DNA of 64,000 nt from Scylla paramamosain (GCF_035594125.1 NC_087151.1:33373693-33437692); one strand, 5' to 3'; shown: positions 41,190 through 56,676, counted from the stretch's first letter. Numbers and translations: made by a program. The notes: generated by a model not told the origin, from the letters alone.

Positions 41190-41584
41190 AGTCTGTCTGC
41201 CTCTCAGTCAGTCACACTGCCAACCACAGTCAGTTACGCAGCCACACAATCAGTCGCCTCGTACGTACGTTGAATCATATAGTCTACTACATAGTCATAC
41301 ATATATACTCGTACATACAGTCAGTCACAGTCAGTCAGTCGTAGAGCAACATTCATGTAGTCTAAAACAGTGAGGCATACAGTTAGCTTCAGTGTCACGC
41401 AGCCACTCACAGTCAGTCACATAGAGTTTCACATTTACATAATCAATCACGCAATCTCTAATAGTACAGTCTCTTATACAGTCTCTCATACACACTCAAA
41501 ACACAACCAATCACCTAAACAGTCAACTAGTAACACAATCACCATTCGGTCAGCCAAAATCAATCAGCCATCCAAACAGTTATT
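41190..41584 (+). repeat. Degenerate CAGTCA/CACAGT-rich repeat tract
   Basis: Motifs such as CAGTCAGTCACA, GTCAGTCACAGTCAGTCAGTC and CAGTCTCTTATACAGTCTCTC recur at irregular spacing next to the 40-bp minisatellite. The tract is non-coding. Confidence 0.55.
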
Positions 41585-41800
41585 CAGCCACACAGCCAGC
41601 CATCCACACAGCAAGTCATTCATTCAGCCACACAGCAAGTCAACCATTTAGCCACACAGCCAGCCATCCACACAGCAAGTAATTCATTCAGCCACACAGC
41701 CAACCATCCACACAGTAAGTCATTCATTCAGCCACACAGCCAGCCATCCACACAGCAAATCAACCATTCAGCCACATAGCCAGCCATCCACACAGCAACA
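41585..41800 (+). repeat. 40-bp minisatellite, about 5-6 units
   Basis: The unit, read as CAGCCACACAGCCAGCCATC plus CACACAGCAAGTCATTCATT, recurs near 41585, 41625, 41649, 41689, 41729 and 41769. Spacing is 40 bases except for one 24-base unit. The 41190-41580 flank is rich in diverged CAGTCA/CACAGTC motifs and may be an older part of the same array. Confidence 0.88.

Positions 41801-43265
<1,465 letters not shown>

Positions 43266-43312
<47 letters not shown>
43266..43312 (+). repeat. (CTGC)n tetranucleotide array
   Basis: About 11 perfect CTGC units. A CTC-triplet run is at 43094-43122. Confidence 0.94.
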
Positions 43313-43646
43313 CTTTCCCTCTTCCCTCTTCCCTCTAGAGCAGGTCACTTTTAAAGCACTACCATCCCTCTCTGCCCGACCTTTTTGGACTAAAATGTTA
43401 CCGGAAGATTTGCAGCTACGTCTCTCTGGCCTGTCAACCTCACAACGCATTTTTTTTTTTTTTTTGTAACGTTATGTTCGTCCGAGTTTTTCATTTTGTT
43501 ATCTATTTTTTTATTTATTTTCTTTTTTTTTATCATTCATTCACTGTAATTGTGATTGAGTCATTCACCTTTGAGTCATTCACCTTCACTTCTTCACAAA
43601 CGTTCCATTCTGGTTGTCGCTGTTTGTCTGATGTAAATTTTTTTTT

Positions 43647-43648
<2 letters not shown>

Positions 43649-43683
<35 letters not shown>
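43649..43683 (+). repeat. (TG)n array, 35 bp
   Basis: Pure TG array in a T-rich region. Confidence 0.94.
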
Positions 43684-43684
<1 letters not shown>

Positions 43685-43980
43685 TTCCATTCACTTCTCA
43701 AAAAAAGTATTTGTCACTCGTCTTTTTTTTTTCTTTTATTCATTTTTTTGTAAGTTCTTTTTTTTCAAGTGTGCGTATTGCAGCCTTTATAGTGTTCAGT
43801 TTTTTTTATCATTCTCTTTCAAGTTTCATGTGTACGTTTTTCATGCGTTCATTGGTTACGGCTGGATGGACAGTGACCGGTGAGCAGCAGGTGCACGATG
43901 TAGGAGTACCGTGCTGGTGGCTGGAACAGTAGCTGATGGTGGCCAGGCAGGGGATGAGGGGAAAGAAACAACGAGGCAAG

Positions 43981-44100
43981 ACTTTTTTTTTTTTTTCTTA
44001 TGTAGGAGGGGCACCGGCCAAGGGCAGTAAAAATTCCAACAAAAAAAAAGGCCTACTAAAAAATGGCCCTCTAAAAAAAAAAAAGGCTCACTAAATAAAC
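43981..44100 (-). repeat. Third copy of the non-LTR 3'-tail repeat
   Basis: A T-run at about 43983-43996 is followed by CTTATGTAGGAGGGGCACC and GGCCAAGGGCAGTAAAAAT. That is the same layout as 8381-8440, in the same orientation. Beyond the core, A-runs alternate with GGCCTACTAAAAAATGGCCC, a short local repeat. No coding part is attached, so it is a severely 5'-truncated or solo tail copy. Confidence 0.75.
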
Positions 44101-44148
44101 GCTAGCATAATGTGACATCTTTGCTTCCGTAGTCAGAATTGTTTTAGT

Positions 44149-44158
44149 AAAAAAAAAA

Positions 44159-44209
<51 letters not shown>
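44149..44209 (+). repeat. A-run followed by (TAA)n
   Basis: An A-run at 44149-44160 passes into (TAA)n at 44161-44209. It lies about 50 bases from the retrotransposon tail copy at 43981-44100. Confidence 0.94.
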
Positions 44210-44837
44210 TATGATAAAAATTTTATTTATTAAATCGAACATTTATTTTTTTGTCAAAAATTTCTTACATGCTACATTCAAGTTGGCATAGGTACAAGTT
44301 CTACAGCTGTGATAGTCATGTAGAACGATGGCTGTTATTGATGAAGACAGGTACCATTTAATGATGAAAACACTTTTGACGCTGAAGTGCAGCGTCATCT
44401 CAGATGAAAAAAACGAAAAACAAAACTGTGAAGGAGGTGGTCGTCTAACGCTGCGAGGGAAAGGTTTTATTCCCGTCACAGCGAGGGAAGGCGGTGTCTC
44501 AGAAACACGGAGGTTTTTTCTCTTCATTACCGTGACGCGTCGCTTGATAAACTTAGCGGAAAAAGTTAAGGAGGAGTCTAATTATGAGAAAACTTGGTAA
44601 AAGCTTCCAACAGCTATTATTGGAGCGTTATAGCGCACCACATGTAAGTAGAGACTCTTAATTGCTCAAGTTTGAACTTTTATCTTCACACATTCAATCT
44701 CCTGATGCCGAGGGCGCCGTCTTGCACACACCCAAGATACGGGACGACTTACAACAAGTGTGTGTCTCAGGAAGTGAATGTCACATATATGTTGCGTTGT
44801 GCGTTCATGAATACTTTGTAGCCGTTGTGACCGGATA

Positions 44838-44838
<1 letters not shown>

Positions 44839-44879
<41 letters not shown>
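44839..44879 (+). repeat. (TG)n array, 41 bp
   Basis: Pure TG array. Confidence 0.95.
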
Positions 44880-44880
<1 letters not shown>

Positions 44881-45754
44881 TGGAGCACGAAAACTTCTGG
44901 TAAGAGGACATGTAGTGAACGGAGCTCATTATTGCTTCAGGAAATAGCGGCTGGCGATCACTTCCTGGTCTGGAGTACCTCTTACCTCCTCAGGTCTCCC
45001 TCTTGTTCTTTAATCCTTGTATACTGCAGGTGCTCGTGCCTTCATCCTCGCAATATCCACCATAAAATCGTGTTTGCTGCACATGTATACAAGCCTTTCA
45101 CCCGTTTTGAAAATCCTTCGTCTGCTCCTCCCTCATTACGTAGAGCACAATTTATTTCTCAATCAGACAATGGTGGAACTCGTGCTCCTTTAAAGAAAAT
45201 TGCCCAATAGGTAATGTGCTTTCCCAAACTCATGAAAAGGTAAATGTCAGAGTGCTAATGATTTCTCGACTTAACGGTCTCCATAATCTTTTTTTTTTTT
45301 AACCATATTTAAAGGTTTCTTTTTCTCTCTCTATACATCAACATCTGTATCTGTATCTGTCTCTTTGTGGTATATATGTATGTTTATGAAGGTATCTTAT
45401 CTCGTATGTTTATATTGTAGACAAAACATCATCATCGCCACCATTATTCACAAGACTATGAATACCCAAACAAAAGCGTCGTGCTGTGTCAGTATTTCAT
45501 CGCTGTCCAGCCTTGACTCCATGACCCTTGCTCCTCTTGGGGAAGCACGTAGGTATGACTCAAGGGACTGTCACCCATCGATACCCCATGGCTGGCGGAG
45601 GGCGGGTGGGAATAGAGGAAAGAGTAGAATGATAACGTTTGCATACCAGGTTACTTGGGGAGGTATACCAGGTAAGCCACACAATCTTGGGTCCTAAGTA
45701 ATAGTCCAGACATATAAATAAGTGGAATGTGACTGTGAATGTGAAGAGGGATTT

Positions 45755-45756
<2 letters not shown>

Positions 45757-45821
<65 letters not shown>
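45757..45821 (+). repeat. (TC)n array, 65 bp
   Basis: Pure TC array. Confidence 0.96.
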
Positions 45822-45822
<1 letters not shown>

Positions 45823-46302
45823 AAATGCTTCCATGCATCTATTGACGCCCATAAACAAGTAAACACCGCATAACACTATATTCCCCACCGGATCATTGCC
45901 TCACTCACTCCCCGGAACATGAAGTCACGCTTGCTCGACTCAGGGTCACTGGTGGGAGTGCTACCACCACCAGCTACTCCGCGTCACCCCATCACTGCCA
46001 CATCACATGGATTACCACTCACTACTCGCACCCCGCCGCCCCTGCTACCTCTGTAAGCCTCTATAAGCTAACCTACTACCCTCGCCATAACCTCCGTTGG
46101 TCCCAGTACCTCGCTCACTCTATGTCGAGGGAGAATGGGTTCCTCAGTGTCCCCTTACCTCACCTTAATACGCTTCATGCAGTCAACGGGTCCGGGCGCC
46201 GCCTCTCCGCGTGGACCATCTCGCGTTACGACACTCCCAAGGCGGACCATTGTTGTCTGATGGCCCGCTGTTAGTGCTGGGACAGTAATCCATACCACTA
46301 CT

Positions 46303-46342
46303 TACACACACACATACACACACACGTACAACACACACGTAC

Positions 46343-46385
<43 letters not shown>
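46303..46385 (+). repeat. (CA)n array with GTAC interruptions
   Basis: CA units interrupted by CACGTACAACAC twice, then a pure 40-bp stretch. Confidence 0.93.
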
Positions 46386-46387
<2 letters not shown>

Positions 46388-46778
46388 ACATCAAATAAAT
46401 AATACTTAGATGTAATAAGCTGAAAATTATTCAAGCACTTTTCACGGAAGGTGTTTATTCGTACGCTTATCTGGATAATCTCTATACATTCCTGCTGCTG
46501 GCTGCGTAATGAAGCAACAACCCAGCTATGTAGTTTTCCCACCATAATGCAGACCCTCGACATAACTTGCTTGATTCTTGAAACGTAAATCACGAGCTCT
46601 TACTGTGCTCGCTGAAGTTAATGATTGAGATTACGTGTGTTGTCTTGAATAGCGGTTAGCTCCTTGATGGGTACTGCCGTTCCTCAGTCCGCTGCCACCA
46701 GTGTTAATTCATAGTCAGGATGTGCACTTTTCAATCAGCTGCATTTTTTCCCTGCATGCTTCCAGTTCAGATTGAATG

Positions 46779-46779
<1 letters not shown>

Positions 46780-46862
<83 letters not shown>
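46780..46862 (+). repeat. (AT)n array, 83 bp
   Basis: Pure AT array followed by a T-run. Confidence 0.96.
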
Positions 46863-46867
<5 letters not shown>

Positions 46868-47342
46868 TTTTTTACCTGAAAATGTGTAAAGTTGAGGGGA
46901 AATTGATCTTCTTTGTGTATCTTTCATTATTTAACTAATATTTGGCCGCCATGAATGTATTAAATTTAGCGAATGACACCACGGCAGATGCAAAGGTTAT
47001 AGTACGTAATTGTGTGAATGTTGAAATACTGCAATGCATATTTAACTAACGAGTGAGCCAGAAACTGTCATGTTTGCATTTCTTTTGTAAAGTTTTCTCA
47101 TTAGTTTTATTAATGGCACTCCCGTCTCCACTGCAGCGAGATCAGATGGCGCGGTGTGAGAAGTGATATACATCTGGATCGTATTGTATGTACTTGTGAG
47201 CAATGCCTCTGTTTGCCCAAATCCTTCAGTCGATACGAAAATGTTTGATGTGGACAAATGTAGCAAATACCACTCACCTGAGGGAGACATAACGTGCCAA
47301 ATGTTTGTCATCTGCTTATAGTGTAGTTTTTACAATACACTA

Positions 47343-47343
<1 letters not shown>

Positions 47344-47438
<95 letters not shown>
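47344..47438 (+). repeat. (CA)n array, 95 bp
   Basis: Pure CA array. Confidence 0.97.
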
Positions 47439-47440
<2 letters not shown>

Positions 47441-48102
47441 TTTTTATGGGCACCGTAAGAGTAAGAAAACTGCAGGGAATAATAAAGAAAAAGATGTATT
47501 ACTTTTTATGCCCCACTCACAATCTCACATATCTTAATGAATACATTTGCCCTGAGTGCCGTGGTGTGACTGAGGTGAGCCACGTGGTGCAGTGAGCGTG
47601 GAGATCCGATACCTGACATAGAAGCGTTTGATACACATACACCAAGCAGCCGTTAAGTCTCCCCAACTCTGGCCACCCCTTGTTTTACTACTGATTCGTG
47701 TCTTGTAAAGTTTAGTTACTGGTGTAGAATCAGACCTAGGTGTAAAACTCTGAATATCGGAATTGTGTTCGTTTTAGTATTGCAATTTGCTCTAAGCCAG
47801 ATGTACGTGAGTTTCAAGAGCAGGAGTCAAGCAAGAAGTGGGCAGAAATAGACAGTCAGCTCTCTCACTGAAGTACAAGCATCGACAGTGTTACTTTCGT
47901 CGCCAGCTTCTTCGTCTCTCTTGTAATTTTGAGTTTTATTGGTCGTGAGTGTAGCCTTTGTAAGGGCACTCCCTGACGTATCCCTTCTCACTGCCTAGAT
48001 TCTGTTTTCTTCTCTCTCCTTTCCTTTTCTCTTATGAACCAAAATCCATGTATTGCTCCCTTTGTTTTGTTGCCAGTAACATTATGAGATATACCTAATG
48101 AG

Positions 48103-48326
48103 CCAGTCAGTCATCCAGCCAAACAGCAAACCAACCAGTCAGCCATCCAGCCAAACAGCAAACCAGCCAGTCAGCCATCCAGCCAAACAGCAAACCAACC
48201 AGTCAGCCATCCAGCCAAACAGCAAACCAGCCAGTCAGTCATCCAGCCAAACAGCAAACCAGCCAGTCAGCCATCCAGCCAAACAGCAAACCAGCCAGTC
48301 AGCCATCCAGCCAAACAGCAAACCAG
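48103..48326 (+). repeat. 32-bp minisatellite, 7 units
   Basis: The units begin CCAGTCAG at 48103, 48135, 48167, 48199, 48231, 48263 and 48295, an exact 32-base period with few substitutions. Each unit contains CATCCAGCCAAACAGCAAAC. Because 32 is not a multiple of three, each frame cycles through all phases. The array is stop-free in one plus-strand frame, but this Gln/Ser/Pro-rich reading is an artefact of composition. Confidence 0.93.
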
Positions 48327-48551
48327 CCATGTAACACACACCACCTGGTCACTTCCGCGTCTGACATGCTTACAGAAGCTTTCCCGTGTGCACCACCGAG
48401 ACGCAGGGAATGTGTGCAGTATCACCCAAAAGGTCAGGCGCACTAACTTGTGGATTATGCTCATATGAAACTCCGAGTCTCAGTGTCTGGAACTGTTAGG
48501 TGGTTTTCTTCTTTCCACACGCTCCTGTCTCCTTGTCTATGCTCCCACGGT

Positions 48552-48790
48552 ATGCTGGTTGGCTGGCTGGATGATTGACTGAAATGTTGGCTGACTGGGT
48601 GGCTGTTTGAGAGGCTGTATGACTGGCTGGCTGACTGACAGGTTGTTTGACTGACGGACTGGCTGGCTAGTTCAGAGGTTGATTGACCGACTGACAAACT
48701 GACTGGCGCAATGGGTGACCGATTTTCACTGACTGTCTGGTTTTCTGGTTGACTGGCTGGCCGCTTGCTTGGATTGCTTTAACTGGCTGG
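48552..48790 (+). repeat. Degenerate GGCTGGCTGACTGA-type repeat
   Basis: GGCTGGCTGGATGATTGACTG, GGCTGACTGGGTGGCTG and many GACTGGCTGGCTGACTGAC-like motifs recur. They resemble the reverse complement of the 32-bp minisatellite at 48103-48326. Confidence 0.6.
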
Positions 48791-49485
48791 GTGAGGTTAA
48801 ATAATTGTTTTGGCTGTGGGTTTCTTTTGAATTGACAATGGTGAAAGGGTGTATCACAAGGAACAGGCTACTTACTGGTATGCTTTTTCCAAGCTGTTTA
48901 TGGTGAGTCTATCAACCTCTTACCCACGGAGCTCAGTTATTATTGTTATTACCAGACTGTAAAGCAATTGAAAAGAGAGGAAACTGGTTATCTCCATTCG
49001 TTATTTTATAATCCTTCCCCTTTTTTTTCTTGGCCTTCATTTTGTACCTCCTAGTTCTCTTATTTCCTTGTACTCCTCATCGTTCATTATGCTCCTCGTC
49101 TTCCTCCTCTTCCTTGACCAAAGCTAACAGACGTATATAAATGGAAAATGAATAAGACCCAGTAGACACTCGCTTCCCAGGTACGGAGGAGGCGCGGGGT
49201 AGTGCGTGCATGCATTCCTCGGTCAAAGATGGCGGCGCGTTTACCTCTGTCCTACTGCATATCGTCTGGCTTCATTTACGTCGAGTGGTTCGTTATCCGC
49301 ATGTTAGGTATTCTATAACACGTGCGTACATCTCCACGAAGGCCTTGTGTAAGATGTAGTGTACTGCGTGGGTGGAATGGGTAGGGTGTGCTCTTGGTGC
49401 TGAGAGGCGAAGGTGAGGAGTATTGTAATGGGTGTTATTTCTACTAAGATTTCTGGTTTCGTCTATGTTAGTGTTTTGTTGTAGG

Positions 49486-49694
49486 TGGTGGGGGTGGTGG
49501 TGGTAGTGGTAGTGGTCATCTTTTCCTTTTTCTTTTCCTTCTTTTCCTCTTTCTTTTTCTTTTTTCTTCCTTCTTCCTCTTCCTTCTTCTTCTTCCTTCT
49601 TCTTCTTCCTTCTTCCTCTTCCTTCTTCTTCCTCTTCCTTCTTCTTCTTCCTTCTTCCTCCTCTTCTTCTTCCTCTTCCTCTTCTTCTTCTTCC
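49486..49694 (+). repeat. GGT tract followed by polypyrimidine CTT/CCT tract
   Basis: GGT/AGT triplets at 49486-49516, then about 175 bases of nearly pure C/T with TTCTTCCTCTTCC units. Glu/Lys-rich minus-strand frames are artefacts. Confidence 0.92.
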
Positions 49695-49977
49695 CTGGCA
49701 TTTCCGGTATTGTCGCTTGTCAAGAGAATGAAGGAAGTAAAGCTGCATCCTGACGTCAAAGGTTATCACGGCTTTTGAAGAGTTCTGTCCTTGTCAAGGC
49801 GTTGCTTTTGCTGGTTTGCCTGTGGACTGCATTGCAACAGGAACTTATACCTACGTAGTACATTGCATATCATTCAAGGGCCCTTTACAATTTAATATCT
49901 TCTTTGTGAATTAGAGGTGCGGTACATTTAACTTGGTACCTAGGTAGAGAAACGAGCAGGAACCTTTAAGAGCATAC

Positions 49978-50130
49978 AGGAGCATAAGAAAATAAGGGAA
50001 GCTCCAAGAAGCCTTCAGGTCTATACGTAGCAGTCCCGATACGAAACGTACCTTCATTCTCATTCATAGACCTGTCTAATCTTCTTTGACGTTCCCTAAC
50101 GACTCAACAGTGACAACCTGAGCACTATTT
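49978..50130 (+). repeat. Dispersed repeat R1, copy 3
   Basis: It starts GCATAAGAAAATAAGGGAAG and continues through TCAGGTCTATACGTAGCAGT and ACGAAACGTACC in the same order as the copy at 23183. The downstream part (ACCTGTCTAATCTTCTTTGA and beyond) has no partner in this window but resembles a repeat I recall from decapod sequences. That resemblance is memory, not a search. Confidence 0.65.
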
Positions 50131-52069
<1,939 letters not shown>

Positions 52070-52524
52070 GCGTTGCTAATCATGACTTACTCGAAATGTA
52101 TAATTGGAAGGCGTTATGTACTGTATATGTGGTTAAACTTTAGCCTCTACTATGTATTGGATAAATGTTTGCTACATCATCATTTTTTTTTATTCATATT
52201 GCTGTAAAATCTCCCGACATAGTAATACTAAAAATGAACGTTTTCTATCTAAACCTGCTCCTTCTCCTCTACCTGACCTCCAGTAATATTGTATAACCTA
52301 CCCAGACCACACCTTACCTAATGTTCTTGTTACTCATATTGCTACGGAACCTCCAGACAAACCAATAATAGATGTTAACAATGAATGTTTGGTCTCGAGG
52401 GAGAAATGTGACGTCGAGTAAAACCGTGACTATCTTGAAGGTAAGGGTAAGTGTAGTTTTAGCAGAGATATGGAGCTATGAAGACCGTGCCACTTTAATT
52501 GTGGCACTTTGATATTCAATTCTT

Positions 52525-52580
52525 CTGGTTCTATTCCTCCGTTAACAAAGAGCTGGTTCTATTCCTCCGTTAACAAAGAG
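52525..52580 (+). repeat. Perfect 28-bp tandem duplication
   Basis: CTGGTTCTATTCCTCCGTTA plus ACAAAGAG occurs twice back to back at 52525 and 52553 without mismatch, suggesting a recent replication-slippage event. Confidence 0.92.
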
Positions 52581-53574
52581 AGATATTCTGTGTACCCTTA
52601 CGATTTTCCTCTAAATCTCTTCCTTTCAATGTTTTTTTTTTCTATTTTATGTATCGTTTTCTCTTCCGTGTATTTTTCCCTTTTAAGGTTGTCGGCATTT
52701 CATCTTTACTAAATGTTCACTTATCCACGAAATTTTTCACCAGATGACGGAAGTGTTTGTCCATAATTGCTTTTACATTTTCCCTGAAATCAGTGACAAT
52801 GTTACTCTTGCTGAATCAGATCGTGTAAGGTTTTCACGTCGTGGAAAAAATACCGAGGTGATGGTGTTGGGTGCAATACTTCTCAGGATTTTGAACTGAT
52901 TTTCTGTATTTCAAGTAGTTTCAAGACATTCCTTTTCATATTTACCGCAGTCTCTATGTAGCTCTGCGTCAGTACGGCCCACCACACCACCCAACCAGGT
53001 ATCGTAATAACATCCCCCACCCTCCCCCGTGCTAGCAAATGTTACCCTCTATTAGAACAATACAACGCGGCGGTAATGATGCACCACGACGATTAAATAA
53101 TGCCTTTCGCTGTGCTGCCGGGGGACATGATACTGAATGTCGGTTTTTGTAAGTAAATTGATATCACATTAGGATGCATTGACGGTGTACGGTGGTTGTG
53201 AAGAAAGACAATGTATGTTGATTATTTTAGGGCGCATGACAATGGGCTGTTTATAAATGGCTGGACGAGTATTGGGGATCCTGCATGGCTGAATCATATG
53301 TGTAACTTAAGCATTGTAGTGTTTCTGTGAATACCAAACACGCAGTAATTCTTCCAAAAAATTAACTTTCGTGTGTAAAGTGTACATTGTTTTTCCTTAT
53401 TTCCCGCCATAAAATTTAGGTCACGCATTGATGTTGAAGTCAGATTGTTTACTTTTTGTGTGTGGAAATTATCCTCTTTGTACAGGTATGCTTAACACAT
53501 GTCAGGTGTGGGATTACTCCTTCAACACACCAGCTGCGTCCTCGGGAAGGTGGAATGCAGCTGCGGGGGTCGAG

Positions 53575-53692
53575 TAGGGACAGGTGTGTGGGTGAGAGGT
53601 GAGGCTATGCAGGCGTGTGGGTGAGAGGTGAAGGATGACAGTTGTGTTTGCGTGTGAGAGGTGACGCTGTTTAGATGTAAGAGGTGACACTG
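53575..53692 (+). repeat. Short degenerate minisatellite (GTGAGAGGTGA motif)
   Basis: Four diverged units of about 28-32 bases contain CAGGYGTGTGGGTGAGAGGTGA or shortened forms such as GTGTGAGAGGTGACGCTGT and GTAAGAGGTGACACTG. Confidence 0.65.
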
Positions 53693-54019
53693 CAAGGGAA
53701 TCTGGTCCATATTCAAAAACACTTCTTCGCCGCACTTCCATTACATTCAAAAGGCTTTAATTGAAGTGACACAGGTTCTTAAGGATGCTTTTACGTTTCA
53801 AGTGACAGATTAACAAGATTTCTACATTATTAACAGGAGAAACACTCGGGAACTCGGCTAATCATCTCTGTAGCCTTTGAAAATAGTCGTGGTGAGAGAG
53901 CAAGGCGTTTCACAATACAGGCCTGTGTCTGACGCCCACATCCCCCTCGCAGCATGGCACGGCTATTACATTATCGAAAACGCGATCCCATACGTGCGTA
54001 CAGTAAATATGAAATGCGT

Positions 54020-54082
54020 GTCGAAAACTGTGAATACTTAACTGTCACTCGTAAAAGGAAGAAGTATTGAAGTCGTAGCTCT
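54020..54082 (+). repeat. Dispersed repeat R2, copy 1
   Basis: The core TGTCACTCGT and AAGGAAGAAGTATTGAAG, with flanking GAAAACTG and ACTTAA, matches 58034-58096 at roughly 85% in the same orientation. No known class was recognised. Confidence 0.75.
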
Positions 54083-54904
54083 GTTAATGGCTTCTTATTA
54101 TTACACATTAGGGCTATTATCTATTGAAAATTCTTGACAGTTATGTAGAGGAGCAGTATTGATGACGTGCCCTCACGTGTACCCGTTCATGTATCATGCC
54201 TGGGGTCTTATATCACCTGAATGCGCCTTATAATTGTATTGCCTTCATATTAAGTTCTTTGCACTGTCATTTCTTTAACATTTATGGTTTTCTTTATTTA
54301 TTACTAATGTTGTGGCAAAGAAAAAACTACAGGTATTATCATTGTGCTTTCATTTAATTTATTTTACTTTTCTTTTATCGCATTTCCATGCATGTTAACC
54401 ATCAAAGGAAATGAATGGATATTTGATTCACGAACAAAACAAAATCTTCGAAAAAAGTTTTAAGAGAAAATACAAATATCACCGATTCTCTCTTTCCCTT
54501 CCCCATCCTTTCCCTTCACGTCATCAAGTCCTCTCCCTTCCCTTCCTTCATTCTCTCTTCCCCCGTCCTCTTGTGTAGCCTTCCTTTGCCTCCTCCCTCC
54601 CTCCCTCCCTCCCCTCCCTTTCCCTTCGCATTCACTTTAATTTCATTCCCTTTACGTTTCTTTCCGTCCTTTCATTACCCGCGCTGTACAAAAGTCTCTC
54701 TCAGCGGCTGCGTTTCCCTCCGGACTGTGAGACCTTCACTTCCCTGCTGTGATGGGAACCAAGGAAAAAAGAATCTTTCCATCCCCAAATCCTCAGACAA
54801 CCGCGTTTGACTTGTTTGGAAATTAGAAGTACGTTCAAGCTTTAGCGTCACGACGAGAAGAAAAAAATAGAGTATAGAATAAAAGACAGAGTTAGTGAAA
54901 TGGG

Positions 54905-54934
54905 TTAGGTTTGGTTAGGTTAGGTTAGGTTAGG
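54905..54934 (+). repeat. Interstitial telomere-like repeat (TTAGG)
   Basis: Six units in register read TTAGG, TTTGG, then four perfect TTAGG. TTAGG is the telomere unit of most arthropods (established knowledge). At 30 bp it is far too short to be a telomere. It may be a double-strand-break repair scar or simple slippage. Confidence 0.8.
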
Positions 54935-55240
54935 TGAAAGTGTTACATGTGTGTGTTGGTCTTTTGCATTGTGGTAACTTAAAGGGAAAATCGCGTGAAG
55001 AGCATCGCTATATACATTTCCCTCCCTTTGTCACCAGTGTTTTGGAGTTGGTGAATTCCTGCGCTGCCAGAATAAAATGCGTATAGCGCCCACCTCATGT
55101 GTAAAGGCGATGTAAGTGTCTGGTATTTAATTGCAGTTGAGAGAAAGCTGCAAATGAACAAGGAATAAATAACTTTTTTTTTTATAACATGGCGTCACGC
55201 TGGCACTTTATTGCATGTCTCGCCCATCTGATTTCAAGAG

Positions 55241-55243
<3 letters not shown>

Positions 55244-55303
<60 letters not shown>
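55244..55303 (+). repeat. (GT)n array, 60 bp
   Basis: Pure GT array. Confidence 0.96.
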
Positions 55304-55304
<1 letters not shown>

Positions 55305-55799
55305 GCTTGCGGCTTGAAAGACCTCCACAGAGGAATGAGCTGACATGTAGTGTGGATGGCAGCGCGTCACCCAGCAGTACCTGTCGCCTCGCCCAACGCT
55401 TGACTCAGACTTGCACATGGAATACACTACAGCAATGAATATTACACTGGGTGGTGTCTAGTCACTTCTCTCCGGGTGTTGCAATAAAATGTTGCTCATG
55501 AAATCCTGGAAATTTTTGTGAATGTTTAAAACTTCAGCCTCTGTCTTTACGACTATACTTTTCCTGTGGATTAATAATAATGGCGATATAATGCAAGTGG
55601 CAGTATAGCCAGTGTTGGTACTAATGACAGTATAGTCAGGAATTTTTTAAAGAGAACGTAACAAATTAATGGTATTAGTTTTTAGATTTTAGTGTGTATA
55701 TCATACAAGTATTGACTAACTCTGTATTATGTTGCGCTGAATTATTTTTGTAATAGATTTTAAACTGCAAATGATATTCTGTTGAGAAAAAATCTATAC

Positions 55800-55801
<2 letters not shown>

Positions 55802-55851
<50 letters not shown>
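55802..55851 (+). repeat. (GT)n array, 50 bp
   Basis: Pure GT array. Confidence 0.96.
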
Positions 55852-55853
<2 letters not shown>

Positions 55854-56676
55854 AGCGCTGCCAAACAGCATTCCCAGTGTTTGCAGACAACCGTACGTAC
55901 GGAAAACACAACATTTTGCCTAAAGTTATGTCCCAGTGATTTGTGGCGGTGCTGCGCGGCGGTGAGTGCCGTGTGAGTGATGGCTGGAGGGGGTGATGGT
56001 GCGGGCGCGGCATAATGTCCACCACGCTAAGTGCACCGCGATGTAGTGGTGGAGTGTCTCACGTAGGTGGTGGCGATCTCCGCATCGCGACGAGGATAAG
56101 GGGCGGGTGATGGAAGGTTGGTGGAAGTTTGATATTCAAGGAACCCACATTGTGTATTAATGATAAACTCGATAGGGAACCGAGTGGCACGTCCAGCACG
56201 CCTTTTTGTCATTAGTTCCTGCCGGGGATGCAACTGAAGTGAAGGTTAATACTTCTACTCTAACTGTTTCCTTAGAAGCACCTGATGTGTGAATAAAAAC
56301 GCCTGTGAGGAGAAAATATTTGTGTAACGCCTTGAAAACTTGTAATCTAATCACATAGCACCCAGGTAATAGCGAAATTAATCACAATCTAAATATACCA
56401 CTCTCCTTTCTCGCTCCTTCTCGCCTCTCTTGTTACGATTATAATGTCCCACAAAGGCGCAACACCCTCCATATCCCAGGCACCTTCTAATCAGCCCGTG
56501 GGATCTGCCAATTTGTCGTGGGCGCACCTCATACATCTCTCTCGGAGCAAACATTAGCTTGAGCCTGTGCGGGGAAGGCATAACCGCGCGCCTGAGTGGC
56601 CGGTATATCATGCATCAGGGAATCGATGGTGTGTGGCGGTGCATGGTGCTGATATCGACGACACCCGCCACAGTCC

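Larger units (their letters stand above)
44210..48102. other. Unique DNA broken by dinucleotide arrays
   Basis: No recognised gene between the TG, TC, CA, AT and CA arrays. Overlapping frames on opposite strands at 44243-44600 carry no known motif. Confidence 0.5.
52069..55243. other. Mostly unique DNA
   Basis: It holds the 28-bp duplication, the 53.6-kb minisatellite, R2 copy 1 and the TTAGG run. C/T-rich at 54490-54660. No gene was recognised. Confidence 0.5.

Noticed and set aside
48103..48326. CRISPR-like repeat array
   Set aside because: The units are directly tandem with no unique spacers, and the context is eukaryotic. It is a minisatellite.
48098..48334. A Gln/Ser/Pro-rich coding sequence of 78 codons
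   Set aside because: A 32-base period rotates the frame every unit, and openness follows from the lack of stop words in the unit. There are no flanking exons or other coding signals.
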